From Camellia lanceoleosa (taxonomy: Eukaryota; Streptophyta; Magnoliopsida; Ericales; Theaceae): 64,000 bases of DNA. The stretch covers positions 122,686,346 through 122,750,345 of the forward strand of contig CM045767.1 of the NCBI GenBank assembly GCA_025200525.1, given 5' to 3'. Both the position numbers and the translations under genes were made by a program. Positions 44,801 to 56,713 of this stretch are shown one piece after another. The notes under the pieces are model-generated. The model searched no databases and was not told the origin of the DNA. It worked only from the letters and a program-made list of their open reading frames with translations. How positions within the stretch are numbered: position 1 is the first letter of the stretch; each line of letters begins with the position of its first letter.

Positions 44801-45228
44801 AGCTTATAGGCCTTAATGGACGAAATCAAGTAAGGTGGGGACACTACCCCTTTACCCTGGAAAATAACCTCGGCTTGGTTTGGGGGTCTCAACGTGACAT
44901 TCTTCGAAACACAATTAATAGATGCATGATTCATTACTAACCAGTCCATTCCTAATATGACGTCAAAGTGGGTCATGTTTAACGGCATCAAATCGACTAA
45001 TAATTCTACACCCTCAATCACAACAACACACGCCCTATAGATAGACGCAACAATCATAGTTCTCCCCGATGGAGCAGATACACATAACACATAATCAAGG
45101 GGTTCTTGTTGTCTATTCAATTTCTCGGTAAACTTAGCAGATACGAATGAATGCGTAGAACCCGAATCAATCAATATGTATGCATCTTGAGAGCAGATCG
45201 GAGTATACGACACTCTTGTCTCAAAGAT
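41874..45228 (-). pseudogene. pol of element 3: protease, RT, RNase H, integrase (two lesions)
   Basis: Frame 45228-42823, then 42842-41874. Protease [12 protein letters not shown] keeps its Asp. RT has [27 protein letters not shown] and FIDDILIYS, intact. RNase H shows [14 protein letters not shown] and DHKSLKYLF. Integrase has a zinc-binding part ([26 protein letters not shown]) and the full D-D-E set in [16 protein letters not shown] and QTDGQTERT. GPY/F (PRYIGPFEILEK) and the Tekay-type tail WKEHYGKDATWEMEEEM follow. Breaks: TGA at 43897-43899 within [15 protein letters not shown], where Arg (CGA) is expected, and a one-base frameshift near 42830. Confidence 0.93.
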
Positions 45229-46313
45229 TCAGGTGTCTCCTGGCACTAGCGCGAAAACCCTGCCCTGCCTCATCTGTGTCCTTCCGACATTGCTTCCCTG
45301 TAAAGAGCCCGAGGTGCTCCCATTTTTCTTACCATCATCAATCTTTGGCTTCGGACAGTCTCTCACACGATGACCCATTTCTCCACATTCAAAACAGGCG
45401 CCTGACGTCCAACGGCAAACCCCGGAATGCGGCTTCCCACAACTAGCACACATCGGCTTAGTATTACCTTCCTGGTTCGAGTTGCTGGAGCTGCCCACAT
45501 TTGCTTTCTTCTTGGCGTTAAACGGAACTCGGCGGTTATCATAGTTCTGTCTCTTTCTCTGATTCTCTCTTGTATTCTGATATCGGTTCAAATTAGCTTC
45601 TGCAAGAATAGCCTTGTCCAAGACTCCGGCATAAGTCGGCATGTTGAGCATGTTGACTCTATCTTGTATCGGTCCACGCAATCCACTTTCAAACTTCCTG
45701 GCCTTCCTATATTCATCACTGACCATATGAGGCGCGTACCTCGCCAATTCGGTGAAAACACGGTCGTATTCTGCCACTGTCTTGTTTTCCTGTGTCAAAG
45801 TCTGGAACTCCGTGGTCTTGCGATCTCGAACACTAAGGGGAAAATGCTTGTTGTAAAACAGCTCAAAAAATTTGGCCCAAGTTAGGTCAGGATTTCCTTC
45901 TCGGGTCATCATCCACATCTTCGAGCGTCGTCGTCTAACGTGAATGCGGCCAATGCCACCTTCTGAGCATCGGTGCTGGGGAAGATCTCGAATAGCTTCT
46001 CCATTCCTAAGACCCACGCTTCGGCTTTCATCGGCTCTATGCCCCCTTGGAATCTTGGCGGGTTCATCTTCTTGAACTCTTTAATCAAAGTCATAGTTCC
46101 ATCCCCATACAAGGTTGGCGGTGGAGGTGGTACTGTATGTCGGCCATTCGTCTGTTCGGCCTGGGTAGATGTAGCACTAGCATTCTGTTGTCTCATTTGT
46201 CTTAACTCCCGAGTTAAACCTTCAACTAGTCTTTCTAGTCTGTCCAATCTATCTTCTGATTGATCTCGGCCAACTGGTGGTCTTCCTCTCCTCATAGTGC
46301 TAAGAGTATGCAA
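45229..46313 (-). pseudogene. gag of element 3 (one frameshift, one stop)
   Basis: Starts at 46313 (MHTLSTMRRGRPPVGRD) or, more likely, at the second Met near 46295. The capsid-like part reads MNPPRFQGGIEP and WARFF-type sequence (LTWAKFFELFYNKHFPLSVR). A one-base deletion near 45916 breaks ARRWWMM. A C-rich segment (CASCGKPHSGVC) and a complete CCHC knuckle (CFECGEMGHRVRDC) follow. A TGA at 45229-45231 separates it from protease, which is in the same frame, so the original was probably one Gag-Pol polyprotein. Confidence 0.9.
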
Positions 46314-46494
46314 AATGTGACTTTAAAACAAAATGCGCAATAAAGTATGTATGCAAGCAACAAGCAGTTATGCCGAGATGATGCACATATTGTCAAATAG
46401 CAAGCAACATGGTGCAATCCTAACATCCTTCTAAGGGAAATCCTATGCTCCTTAGGACTCAAAGTGTGTGAATAACGTGCTATGAGGAACTCGT

Positions 46495-46508
46495 GCTCTG
46501 ATACCAAT
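46495..46508 (-). other. Primer binding site of element 3
   Basis: Minus strand ATTGGTATCAGAGC next to the LTR end TCGTGACA; TTGGTATCAGAGC is the common tRNA-Met type site. Confidence 0.88.
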
Positions 46509-47175
46509 CTGTCACGACCCCATTCTGCCCCTAGTAGAATGGTGCCATGATGGCCAGTAATTCGAGATTACCAAAGGCCACTTACAAGATCACACACACG
46601 AATCAGAGTAAACATATGGGGCTTACAAAAGCGAAAGCAATAAATAAAAGCTAAGTAGTCCATAAGAGCAGTGCTTAAGTTAAATGAAATGTCATGCATC
46701 TTATAATAGCTTTAATACAACAAAATGGAGTACAAAAATTACATCTTGACCAAAAGGCTTCTCAGCCATCAAATACAAAATACAACGAAATAACTAAGAA
46801 GCATGATCTTCAAGATGTTGCAAAACACGAATCCAAAACACATCGGCAAAACACATCTAGGTGTCGCCGCCGCCCTGCTCATCACCTACATATATATAGA
46901 AAGGGTGAGCTTGGATACTCAGTGAATGGTATAAATAATAAAGGGTTTACATGAATGACATCCGAGATCTTTTAACAAAACAATACGTGGAATAAATCAA
47001 GTTCCTCTATCAAATCTTTCAAAGCTTCAAGGGATGCTTACTAACATCAATATAGTACAAGAGATGACATTCCGGACAAACAAACCCACGCGGTAAAACC
47101 GTCAGTGGCAAGGCAAGACAAGAGAGATCTCAAAACAATGGTGTCGTTGCATTATAGTCCCCGGACACTAAGGAC

Positions 47176-47325
47176 TTGTGCTACAAATGCTTATAGTCCC
47201 CTAGCACATACGGACTTCCAAACTTTGTGCTACAAATGCTTATAGTCCCCTAGCACATACGGACTTCCAAACTTTGTGCTACAAATGCTTATAGTCCCCT
47301 AGCACGTACGGACTTCCCGAGAATG
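47176..47325 (-). repeat. 49-bp tandem triplication in the element 3 LTR
   Basis: TTGTGCTACAAATGCTTATA starts at 47176, 47225 and 47274; units are nearly identical. Confidence 0.93.
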
Positions 47326-48343
47326 TCATCAAAACGAGGCTTAATGTTTGATACACAAATAGGAATACTCATTCATGCTTGCAAATACTTTTCAAACAAA
47401 GCAAGACAAGACTTTTATTAAAACATTGTAACATAGCTTTATTAAAATACCACTCACTTATTTCTTCAAACGTCGGGGTCAAGGCAAGTCCAAGTCCTAC
47501 AAACACATGGCAGAAATCTGTTGAATGCACTTCCAAATAAGTTTCACATGCATGCAGATGATCTCGGCATTCCTCAGATGCTAGGTCAAATCAAAATAAA
47601 ACACTGTCTCCCTTCTCGGGAAAACATGCTAAGCACCAACCAAGTCTTGGCCGAGGTCCCACACCTTCTCGCCGAGGTGTGGTCCCGAGGGCCACTTTCA
47701 AGGAAATGAAGTCGGGAAAAATCTGGGTTTTCCCTCTGCTCAAGAACATGAAGAACATGAACATGAAGATCATGAAGAAGATGAATGCAAAGATCATAAC
47801 TTGTTATTACAAAATCTGAGATTTCATGCTATGAGTTCGAAAACATGGACCTGGGTACCCATACTAGAAGATCTTTGGGAAAACAAACACAAAAGCATGG
47901 ATTTTAATGTAAGCTTTCGGATCAAACAAAGCTTTTCTTCAAGAACTCATGAACACTAACTTTCTCTTTCTAAAACCAGTCTTTAAATCAATGCACGGCA
48001 TGCAAAACATATTCAATCATGCAATGCAGCTTGATGATCAATAAGAACAACAAGAGTTGATCAAGATTCTAACCTCAATACTCGAATCTAGCGGTTTGAA
48101 CTCTAAGGATCAAGCTTGCTATCTACTCTTTCACTCTAAAACTCCTCATTCTCCTTCTAGAGCTCCTCTCTCCTCAAGAACAAAGATATGATACAAAATG
48201 ATACATTTCTAGGTTTGCCGGTTGACTTAACACTCAACCCGGACACGTGGCAACGGTTGGTTGGCTCTACTTAAAAAGGTGACTGATTGAAAAGACAAGA
48301 CTATGACAAAGTGTGTTCAACAAGCTAGGAGGCAAGGGACTCC

Positions 48344-48690
48344 GGCGAGTAATGACATCGGCTAATAACAAGACTTCGGCAAGCAAAGGGACAATGACCT
48401 TGGCTAGAAAGGTCAACACTTGGCCCAGCTGTGCCATACCTCGGCCTAGATGTGCCACACCTCGGTCTAGGTCGTACCAGTCTAGGGCAAGATCACTGGG
48501 GTTCAAGGGCAACATCTCGGCCCAGATAGTACACATCTCGGCCTTGGTGATGAACACCTCGGCCTAGATAATGATATCTCGGCCAATATGTCGGGGTGCG
48601 GATGGAGGTCAACCCAAGAAATCCTAAGATGGTCCTAAGTGTAAGAGTATCAAAAGGGTGACCTAGGCTCAAGATGACCTCGGCCGAAAC
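48344..48690 (-). repeat. Cluster of GGCCGAGRT words in U3 of element 3
   Basis: On the minus strand, GGCCGAGGT or GGCCGAGAT and near variants (GCCGAAGTC, GCCGATGTC, GCCGGAGTC) occur about a dozen times at 13-40 base spacing, 135-480 bases from the LTR 5' end. A weak TATA-like site (minus TTTTTAAGTAG, near 48267-48277) follows. The truncated LTR has the same cluster at 41381-41727. Confidence 0.65.
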
Positions 48691-48825
48691 ACATACACAC
48701 CAATAAGGAACATACCATTCAAGTAACATTTATGCAAAACAAATCAAGGAATGCAAATGCAACACATTGGGACAAGATCATGTAATACATGCAAGCATGA
48801 CTAGGGTGGAGTGGGGGTTGTTACA

Positions 48826-50766
48826 AAATTGGTCCAGTTTTTTTTCTCACCTAAACAGGTTCATACCTGTTGAGTTCTACCCGAATAGGTTTTCTACCTG
48901 CTAAAATTCAAACAGAACCTGTTGAATCTATCCGAACAGATTTTTATCTATTTGGTACTTGTTTAGAAAAGCCACTTAGTTTCCTATTAATAGCCTACTT
49001 TCTAGCAATTCTTGGATTGAATTTTTTTTCAGAGCATTTTCTTTCTTCTTCTTCTTTTCATCTTCATGTTTCTACATCTGTTCCGCATTTAAATTTAGGA
49101 AGAAAAAAAAAAGAGTCACAACATAGTTTTGGTTCGCCAGACTTGATTTTGTAGTGCTGCAAATCAAGTGTTAGTCGTTGCATCCTGTGAAAGAGATGCC
49201 GATAAATCTCGAAGTACCGAAGTGAGGGCAAAATCTACTTTAAGGAAATTGTATCCAACACAAGCCTCAACTTATATTTTCTGTAAGCAATTAATTCAGA
49301 ATTTAATTTATATAATTATTTTCTGAATTATTTTAGTTGTTTATTTTATTTTACATTTAATTTACACACACACACCATTGGAAATAACAGAGTGTGATAA
49401 AGGAAGAGAAAGAGGAGCATCGGTAGCGAAGATGGTGGTATTGATGAAGAGGAGGTGACGCAAAGGATAAGAAGAAGAAGTTGTCGATGAAGAGGGTGGG
49501 TTTTTTTGTTCTGTTCAAGTTGAGAACAGAGAGTGAGAGAGAAATAGAAAGGGAAGATGGGGGCGTCAGACGTGGGTAGGTGGGCAACCATGATTGATAC
49601 ATTTAGACGAGAACCATCATTAATCTGAACCATTAATATAAATTTAGGATTTATCTTACTCGTTCAAATGAAATCTATCTCTGATACATTTTGATACATT
49701 TTCAAAAATCATCATACTTTATTATACAGATTATTTGCCACCTCATTAGAGGCGTAATTGGGGGGGTGATAAAAAAATAAGAAACGTAGCAAAACTCTTT
49801 TGCACTCCCAATTTTATCTCTAATGAAATGGCCCACCATAATGTGAAGCAGTCTCTCTCTCCTCATCTCTAGCCTTCCTAATTCTACATTATTGAGAGAA
49901 CAAAATTATGGTGATCTTAGGATGATCAATTTCATCTCTAATGATAAAAAAAAAAAGAAAATGTAGCAAAACTCTTTTGTACTCCTAATTTCATCTCTAA
50001 TGATATGGTCCACCACTATGTGAAGCAGTCTCACATTTCTCTCTTTCATCTTTAGCCTCCCTAATTCTACATTACAAAGAGACCAAAATTAGGGTAATCT
50101 TAGGATGATCAATTATTGTCCCGTTCAAAAAACAAAAAATTATTATTATTATTCTCATTGACTATGCTGCTTTTACCAAAGGAAAATATGATTGACGAAG
50201 TTGTCATTAAATTGTATAAAAAGTATATAAAAATAAATTATAAATTGAAATTGAAATTATTATTTATTATTTTTTTAATAACTTATGTTTTAATTTGTAA
50301 CAACAATTCCTTTGAACTATCAATAGTCTGACCTTTTTAAGAAATGATGGAAAGAATTCATTTATGTGAAAGTTCTGTAGAGTGTGAAAGTTCTGTAGAG
50401 GGTTCAAAGAAAAAATTATTGGTTGGTCTAGGGGTCATGTGGTAATATTTTTCATCAATCACAAATCACCATATCTATAAATATTCTCTAATCACATAAT
50501 ATAAAATTGTGGATTTCACCTCTTCTACCAATTATAACACCGTTGAAGTACCACTTGGTGGTATCCCAGAACAACCAATAACTTCTTGGTTCAAAACCAC
50601 AAAGTGGATGAAATTATTATCTTTATGTATCATATATATTTATCATTTTATGTATGGCAAATGTTAATAAGTGCTCCTTACGTATTATTTAATGTTAAAA
50701 ATTATATATAAAATGTCTTGAAAATATGTAAAAATATTAAAAAAATATATTGATTTTAAAAAATAT
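48826..50766. other. Intergenic DNA with an LTR-like remnant and a tandem duplication
   Basis: From 48830 to 48960 the words ACCTGTTGARTT and ACCCGAATAGG / TATCCGAACAG recur, a style seen in Copia LTRs, but no boundaries could be set. 49370-49640 is GA/CT-rich. 49786-50118 is a 177-bp tandem duplication (GTAGCAAAACTCTTTTG at 49786 and 49963). The rest is AT-rich with no supported gene. Confidence 0.45.
49786..50118. repeat. 177-bp tandem duplication
   Basis: Two copies share GTAGCAAAACTCTTTTG, ATCTCTAATGA, GTGAAGCAGTCTC, CCTAATTCTACATTA and TCTTAGGATGATCAATT in the same order. Confidence 0.8.
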
Positions 50767-51750
50767 CACTACTAGAAAAAACACTTTTGGCGACCACCTA
50801 TTTTTTTTGGTCGCAAATAGTCTACTTTCTGCGACTAAAATTTAACTTTTGGCGACCACAATTTTCTGGTCGCGGAAAATCACCCTTTGGCGACCAAAAA
50901 AAAAAGTTGGTCGCGGAAAGTATACTATTGGCGACCAAAGGATTTTCTGGTCGCGGAAGATCACCTTTTGGCGACCAAAAAAAAAAGTTGGTCGCGGAAA
51001 GTATACTATTCGCGACCAAAGGATTTTCTGGTCGCGGAATATCACCTTTTGGTGACCAAAAAAAAAAGTTGGTCACCAAAAGTATACTATTCGCGACCAA
51101 AGGATTTTCTGGTCGCGGAATATCACCTTTTGGCGACCAAAAAAAAAAGTTGGTCGCGGAAAGTATACTATTGGCGACCAAAAGGGTTTTTTGGTCGCGG
51201 AAGCTTACCTTTTGGCGACCAAAAAGAAAAGTTGGTCGCGAAAAGTTATGGCGGGATAAATCTAAAAAAAAAAAATACTACTGTAATTACATGTTTTTTT
51301 TTTTGTTTAGGCATTAAAATTTTTATAAAATAATATATAACCCAATTTTTATGGGTTATATATTTTTATTTCCAAATATGAACAAGAAGCTTGTTGTTGG
51401 TAGAGTGGATTGGGTGTGTGGTGACTCTTTGGTGAAGAGTTCAAATCGAGCAATGCAAAAGAATTATATTTTTTGGGCCAAAGGCGTTGACTTTTAGCGA
51501 CCAACTTACCTTTGGTCGCTAAAAGTTTACTTTGGGTAATATGAATTGGACTTTCATGACCAAAAAGTTGGTCGCGAATGGTCACTTTTAGCGACCAAAG
51601 GCTTTTTTGGTCACAGAAAACTATCTGTGACGAGGCTTTAGCGACCAACTCGCGACCAACATATTTTGGTCGCGAAAAGGTTTTAGCGACCAAATATGGT
51701 ACTTTTTGCGACCAAAATGTTGGTCACAGAAAGTGTTTTTTCTTGTAGTG
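50767..51750. mobile_element. Non-autonomous CACTA (CMC/EnSpm) element, 984 bp
   Basis: Terminal inverted repeats CACTACTAGAAAAAACACTTT and, reading inward on the other strand, CACTACAAGAAAAAACACTTT, flanked by a 3-bp duplication TAT (50764-50766, 51751-51753). The interior is made of repeated GCGACCAAA / TTTGGTCGC words, including an 81-bp tandem array. No transposase is encoded; open frames across the array are an effect of a period divisible by three. Confidence 0.92.
50860..51240. repeat. 81-bp tandem array inside the CACTA element
   Basis: ATTTTCTGGTCGCGGAA recurs at 50861, 50942, 51023 and 51104, with a diverged unit at 51185. Each unit holds inverted GGCGACCA / TGGTCGC pairs separated by an A-run, so one strand can fold into serial hairpins. 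Confidence 0.9.
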
Positions 51751-51753
51751 TAT

Positions 51754-52238
51754 ATATTTAATTTAATGAAAAATATTATGTGTTCTTTAAATTTTTTATC
51801 TTTTATTTGTGGCCTAAGAGAATTTGTTAACAAGATCTTTTATGTATCAATTATTAGTTTAACAAGTTTCACCAATCATGTATTTTATCAGTACCATGTG
51901 ACATGTCACATAATAAATACAAAACTAATTTTGAAATGAGCCTCGACTCTTTCCTCACCCACCCCTTTATTCTAATTTAATTTGGTCATCCAACGGGCCT
52001 TAAATTTATTGTGCACTAGCTTTGAACCCCTTGAAGAAGACGAATAGATCAGATCAATACGTATTGTCCTTTTACATTGTTGAGAACTTTGATAAGGGAA
52101 GAAAGAAAATGATTATATAAATCATTTTGAGAAAAGATATTGTCATGTATGTTCCTTTTATTTGAATAAATAAAAGAAAAAAATATTTTTTTCGTATTTT
52201 ATTTAATTAAGTTACATTAAAAAAGAAAAAAAAAATAT
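51754..52238. other. AT-rich spacer
   Basis: Nothing recognisable; TTCATATT at 52239-52246 after it is the left target duplication of the next element. Confidence 0.6.
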
Positions 52239-52246
52239 TTCATATT

Positions 52247-53096
52247 CAGTGACGGAGCCAGAAAATCAAATTAGATGGGGCACTTATTAATTGTATTATT
52301 GAAAAATTTTACAAAAATATTTAACGCAAGTTTTTACGATTGATTTCGAGGAACATAAAAAAAATAATGTTATTTATAACTAGTGTATCATGGACAATAT
52401 AAAAAAATATGGATATAAGTCTTAAAATAAATTATATAATGATAAAAAAAAATTTATACAAAATTTGATTAAAAATTCAATATAATGGTAATACCACATC
52501 ATCATTAGTATGTGATATCACCAACTAATAGTAAATAAACACATAGAGAGTGAACCTCACATGTCAGATGTAACTAACAATTCAATAAATTTCATATCTT
52601 TATAGTGAGATTAGTTATACTTGCATGTCAATAATAATGACATCACCATTACATTCAAAAAAATTCATAAAATTTTCATAGATGATATGGTTTATAAAAG
52701 TCTCTTCATTTTCATTCAAAAGAACCATTATTGTTCTCATAATTTTTAAAATGTCATTGACATTTCACTCTAATAATATTTTTGTAATTTTTTTTATTTA
52801 AAATATTTTCTTTATATTTGCAACAAAACAACAACAACAACAACAACGCACAATTAGTACACATTAATATGTGTTTGGAAGGAGAAAAATTGAATACACA
52901 CCTAACCTTTGACATAATACACAAAGTGGTGGTCCCAAAACTTGAACCCATAATCTTAAGGTTATTAGATCAAGTCTTAACCATTAAATCAATAATCACC
53001 CTCTTTCTTTATATTTTTTTTTTTTTTAAAAAAAAAAAAACCCAAAATTTAGGGGGGGCACGTGACCCCCTTCATCCTTGGCTGCCTCTGCCACTG
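52247..53096. mobile_element. Non-autonomous hAT-type DNA transposon, 850 bp
   Basis: Starts CAGTGACGGAGCCAG and ends with the inverted counterpart (CTGCCTCTGCCACTG). It is flanked by a perfect 8-bp duplication, TTCATATT (52239-52246 and 53097-53104), the hAT length. The interior is AT-rich, with a T/A run near 53010-53040 and no transposase. Confidence 0.85.
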
Positions 53097-53994
53097 TTCA
53101 TATTATAATACAAAAATAACTTTTGATAAGTGTCACTTTTTTTGATTTCTTTTTTTTTTTAATATCCAAAAGGGCAATTTGAATAAGAATTATAGAAAAT
53201 AGTTATTAGTTAGCTTATTTTTTCTTTCATGCTTTGTTTGTTTGTTTGGGTGAAATTTTTTTTTGGGAAAAACATAGATGGTGGTGGAACAAAGGTGATG
53301 GTGGTGGAACAAAGGTGGAGGTGGTGGGACATGGCAACGATGATAGTGATGGTGACGATGACAGTGACTGTGGTGATGGTGGTGGAGATAAGAGTGATAG
53401 TTGTAATGTGATGAATTAGTATGATTTTAGTCTAAAAAATATTTTTTGCCTATGTAGGTTTATTTTTTTTTTATTAATTATGAAAAAATATTTTTCGTTG
53501 ATTTTAATTTTTATATCAAACACCAGAAAATATTTTATTTTTCACCCAAATAAATAGAGCATCAATCTCTCCACTTTTAGAGATATTTAAATTAAAAATT
53601 ATAAAAATAAAATAAATTTCTATATATTTCTTTCTACTTTACCATATTTCTCGTCATTATTTATCCAAAGAAATGAGATAAATGAAAACAAATGTGTTTT
53701 TATTTTCAACAATGATTCATCCCACTAAAAATATCATCACTAATAGCACTAATGCATTAAAAAAGTATAAAAAAAAAAAAAAAAAAATACAACTCCAAGA
53801 CCAAAACATCACATCATTACTGGCGGGACCTACTGCCACCTAATTAGTGAGAGCACTAATTAGTGCTCCCAAGCATTTTTCTTTTATTTTTAAACTCTAC
53901 GCAATCCTAACGAGGACTTGACTCTTAACGAGTGAAGAAAGAGGATCATTAAACCCGAATCAGGATCCTCGGCCACTACCGTGACCCTACGTGA
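53097..53994. other. AT-rich spacer with a GGTGGTGGAACAAAG minisatellite
   Basis: At 53278-53325 GGTGGTGGAACAAAGGT repeats, grading into GATGGTGA-type repeats to 53400. No gene is supported. Confidence 0.55.
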
Positions 53995-54320
53995 CCCCTA
54001 AAAGCGATGTCGTTTTGGGGATTTTTTTTTTCTTCTTTCTTCTTCGTCTTGCTTTCTCTCTCTCCTCGTTCGGCCATCGCCGTCGTCGCTCGAGCTTCGC
54101 CGTCGCGGCTCATGCCGCCTCCGCCTCCGCCTCCTCCTCCTCCTCCCCCAGTGGTTATGGCCCCCTCCAGTCCGGCCCTTCCCTTCCTCCTCCTCCTTCC
54201 TCCCTCTTCCTCTCCTTCCTCCCTCTTCTCCCTCTCCCCTCCCCTCTGGTTCGAAGAAGAACGACGAAGAAGAAAGAAGAAAAAAAAAAAAAAAAACCCA
54301 AAACGACGTCGTTTTTGGGG
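53995..54320. mobile_element. Foldback / long-TIR element, 326 bp, unclassified
   Basis: Left arm 53995-54048 (CCCCTAAAAGCGATGTCGTT, then T-rich, then CTTCTTTCTTCTTCGTC) is matched in reverse complement by 54263-54320. The outer part of the right arm contains AAAACGACGTCGTTTT, itself a palindrome. The loop is unusually GC-rich (CCGCCTCCGCCT, CGTCGTCGCTCG). Open frames are low-complexity Pro/Ser and Glu/Arg runs. No clear target duplication was seen. Confidence 0.6.
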
Positions 54321-54785
54321 GCTGCCGGGTAGGGCAGCCGAGAATCCGGACTCCATTAAACCCCAGTCCCGTTGTTTTTATGCATTTGTTTTCACTGTAT
54401 AATGCACATATATTATATTATATTATATATAAATAAATAAATAAAGTGAAATGAGTCATTGAAAGCTCAACCTTGGCTGCGTGTGTGTATGTATGCAAAG
54501 TGAAAGCTCAACCATCCCATGTACTCACCACCACCGTCTCCCTCCTCCGGAAAAGTTTTCCTCATCTCTCCACAACTCCACTTCTCACTACCACCACCTC
54601 CCTCTATCCTCATCTCTCCCACCCCCCAACTCCACTTCTCACCACCGCCAACTACCTCTGTCCGCATGTCTCCATACCTCGACTTCCCACCACCACCACC
54701 ACCACGATCTTTCTCCCTCCGATCCCTATTCATAGAATGCGTGACTCAACTAGCCTTCGAAAATGCATGCCCAATCGAAAGTGAG

Positions 54786-54836
<51 letters not shown>

Positions 54837-55403
54837 TCTCATTGCCTTCGCTTTTTTTACAGAAAGGTTCCACTTTACAACTTTTTACATCGAATTTCGT
54901 TTCAATATTTGTTTCAATTGTGAACGTGTACCTCTTATATTTTCAGTCAAATTATAATATGTCCTTAGGAATTTACGGCCTGGTTAGTTTAGTTTTAAAA
55001 TTATGATTTAAGTGTAAGTTCGGTTTTGAATTTTAAATTTTTGAATCATAATTTAAAAAGAAGAAATTTGTTTATTATAAGTTTTGAAAATAATTTTGAG
55101 ATGATGTTTAATTTTTTTTATATTTTATTTTTGATTGATTAATATATAAAATGTGAGAAAATGTGAGAGGAGAGAGGAAAGATAAGAGAGAAAAATGATT
55201 GATTGATTAATTAATAATAATATAAAAAAAGAGAAAATAGGAGTTTTGAAAATAATTTTAAATTGAATTTTAAAAATATGTTTGGTTAGTATGTTTCATT
55301 AAAATTATAATTTAAAAATAAAATAAAGTTTATAAATCAAATACTACCTACGTTTTTTTTATAGCTCATGTGAGGGTAACATCACAAATGATCATAGGGT
55401 CTG
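54321..55403. other. Spacer with CT-rich segment and microsatellite
   Basis: 54500-54730 is CCAC/CTCC-rich with repeated AACTCCACTTCTCAC words; open frames there are compositional. AT-rich DNA follows from 54850. No gene is supported. Confidence 0.55.
54789..54833. repeat. (CT)n microsatellite
   Basis: About 22 uninterrupted CT dinucleotides. Confidence 0.97.
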
Positions 55404-56713
55404 TGTAGACGTCCCCGAACGCCCCCGGGAGGGTTAAGTCCCGTTCCGTTCATATTGGGGTCACTACAGTTCGGACTCGATTTGTGTCGGTTCTGAATCT
55501 TGAACCAAAGAGTCCAAATCCGGCAAATCGTTTGAGAAAACAAATTTTTGAAAAGTAGTGCCAAACATGGACTGCTTTGCCAGATTACAGAGTCGCCACC
55601 TAAATATTTTAAAATGGGAAATTTAGGAAACCCTGACTCGGTCTTAAGGCCACATGTCCGCATCACCAAAGTGGTCTTGGCTCGAGCTTGGGTACGATCG
55701 AAAGGTCACTATGAGCACCTTTCGCTTGGTCCAAGACCGGCCTCTACTAACCGTGATATCCGATTTTGAAAACATTACATGCTCTTATTCCAATTATTAG
55801 CCTAGAATTACTATGTTATGCGCGCAGCAAACAAGTATAGACTAGATCGCCTAATTTGGAAACAAACATTGCATATCCGTTCGTTTTGAAAATGCTTTGG
55901 ACTTTGCTACTCGCAAGTAGGCTAAAACACGGATTTCAATGAGTTTTCCCAACTCAAGCAATCCAACCTCCACCCACAGGCATTCAAACAGTTTATCTCA
56001 CATAAGCATTTAGCCGCATGGCAATCATACTGTCATGGAAAACATTCACACGCATGCAATACGCTAAAGCGTAAAAACTTACATCGTACTCCGTGCCAAA
56101 AACAATAACCCGGTTAGCAAACATGCATGACCTAGTTCATGTTAAGTGGCTAATGCAACACAGGCATAGATGCAATCTAGAGTAGGCTCGGCTACCTTAA
56201 GCATGGCACATGAAATGCAGCAACTACCACATATTCAATTTGGAATTGAAAATTGCAATGCAGTTTGTATGATGTACCGAGCCTGGTGCATGTAAACAAA
56301 TGCATGAATGCACGCATGCATTGTATAAGGTATGCTAAAATAAGTATGCCCTAATCTACCATCGAAAGCGGGTAAATAAAAAGGATAGAAAGAAATGGGG
56401 GTTTGGAAGACATACACCCACTCACACATACTTAATACAAATTTGCCCTCACTTAGAGGGATCGAAAGAATATACAAAACTGAATAACTAATTAACTACA
56501 CAAGCTAATTAATTATTACAAATCAACTAAATTAATTAAATAGAATAATTAATCTAATTAAACAGTAAACCGCCTCGGGATGAGGGCCAAATGCGGCACG
56601 CGCTCGGGACTGGCTCGGAATCGCACTGCCATGCACGATTGCCTCTGTTTCCTCTGCTCTCCTCCTCAGAAAATTACCAAAGCTTCAGGAATACTTCCCT
56701 GGGCACTGCAGAT

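Larger units (their letters stand above)
41177..48825 (-). mobile_element. Ty3/gypsy Tekay/Del-like chromovirus (element 3), 3' LTR truncated
   Basis: The minus-strand order is 5' LTR (48825-46510), primer site, gag, PR-RT-RH-IN, polypurine tract, and the first 686 bases of the 3' LTR (41862-41177). All catalytic residues examined are present; only four simple lesions separate it from an open polyprotein. The missing 1.6 kb of the 3' LTR ends exactly at the junction with the PMD-like gene, so a deletion or rearrangement removed it together with part of element 4. The two LTR parts look about 97-98% alike by eye. Confidence 0.93.
46510..48825 (-). repeat. 5' LTR of element 3 (2316 bp, complete)
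   Basis: On the + strand it starts TGTCACGACCCC, like the solo LTR at 19002, and ends GGGGGTTGTTACA. It includes a 49-bp triplication (47176-47325) and a GGCCGAG word cluster (48344-48690). Confidence 0.93.

Noticed and set aside
48830..49340. Copia LTR
   Set aside because: The wording resembles Copia LTRs but no ends, duplication or coding part could be found, so it is left as a possible remnant.
50787..51333. Overlapping ORFs with WSRKVYY-type repeats on both strands
   Set aside because: They come from the 81-bp array in a CACTA element; both strands are open, which indicates repeat structure.
54007..54402. Pro-rich ORF MSFWGFFF... and its opposite-strand Glu/Arg ORF
   Set aside because: Low-complexity reading of a foldback element with CT/GA-rich arms.
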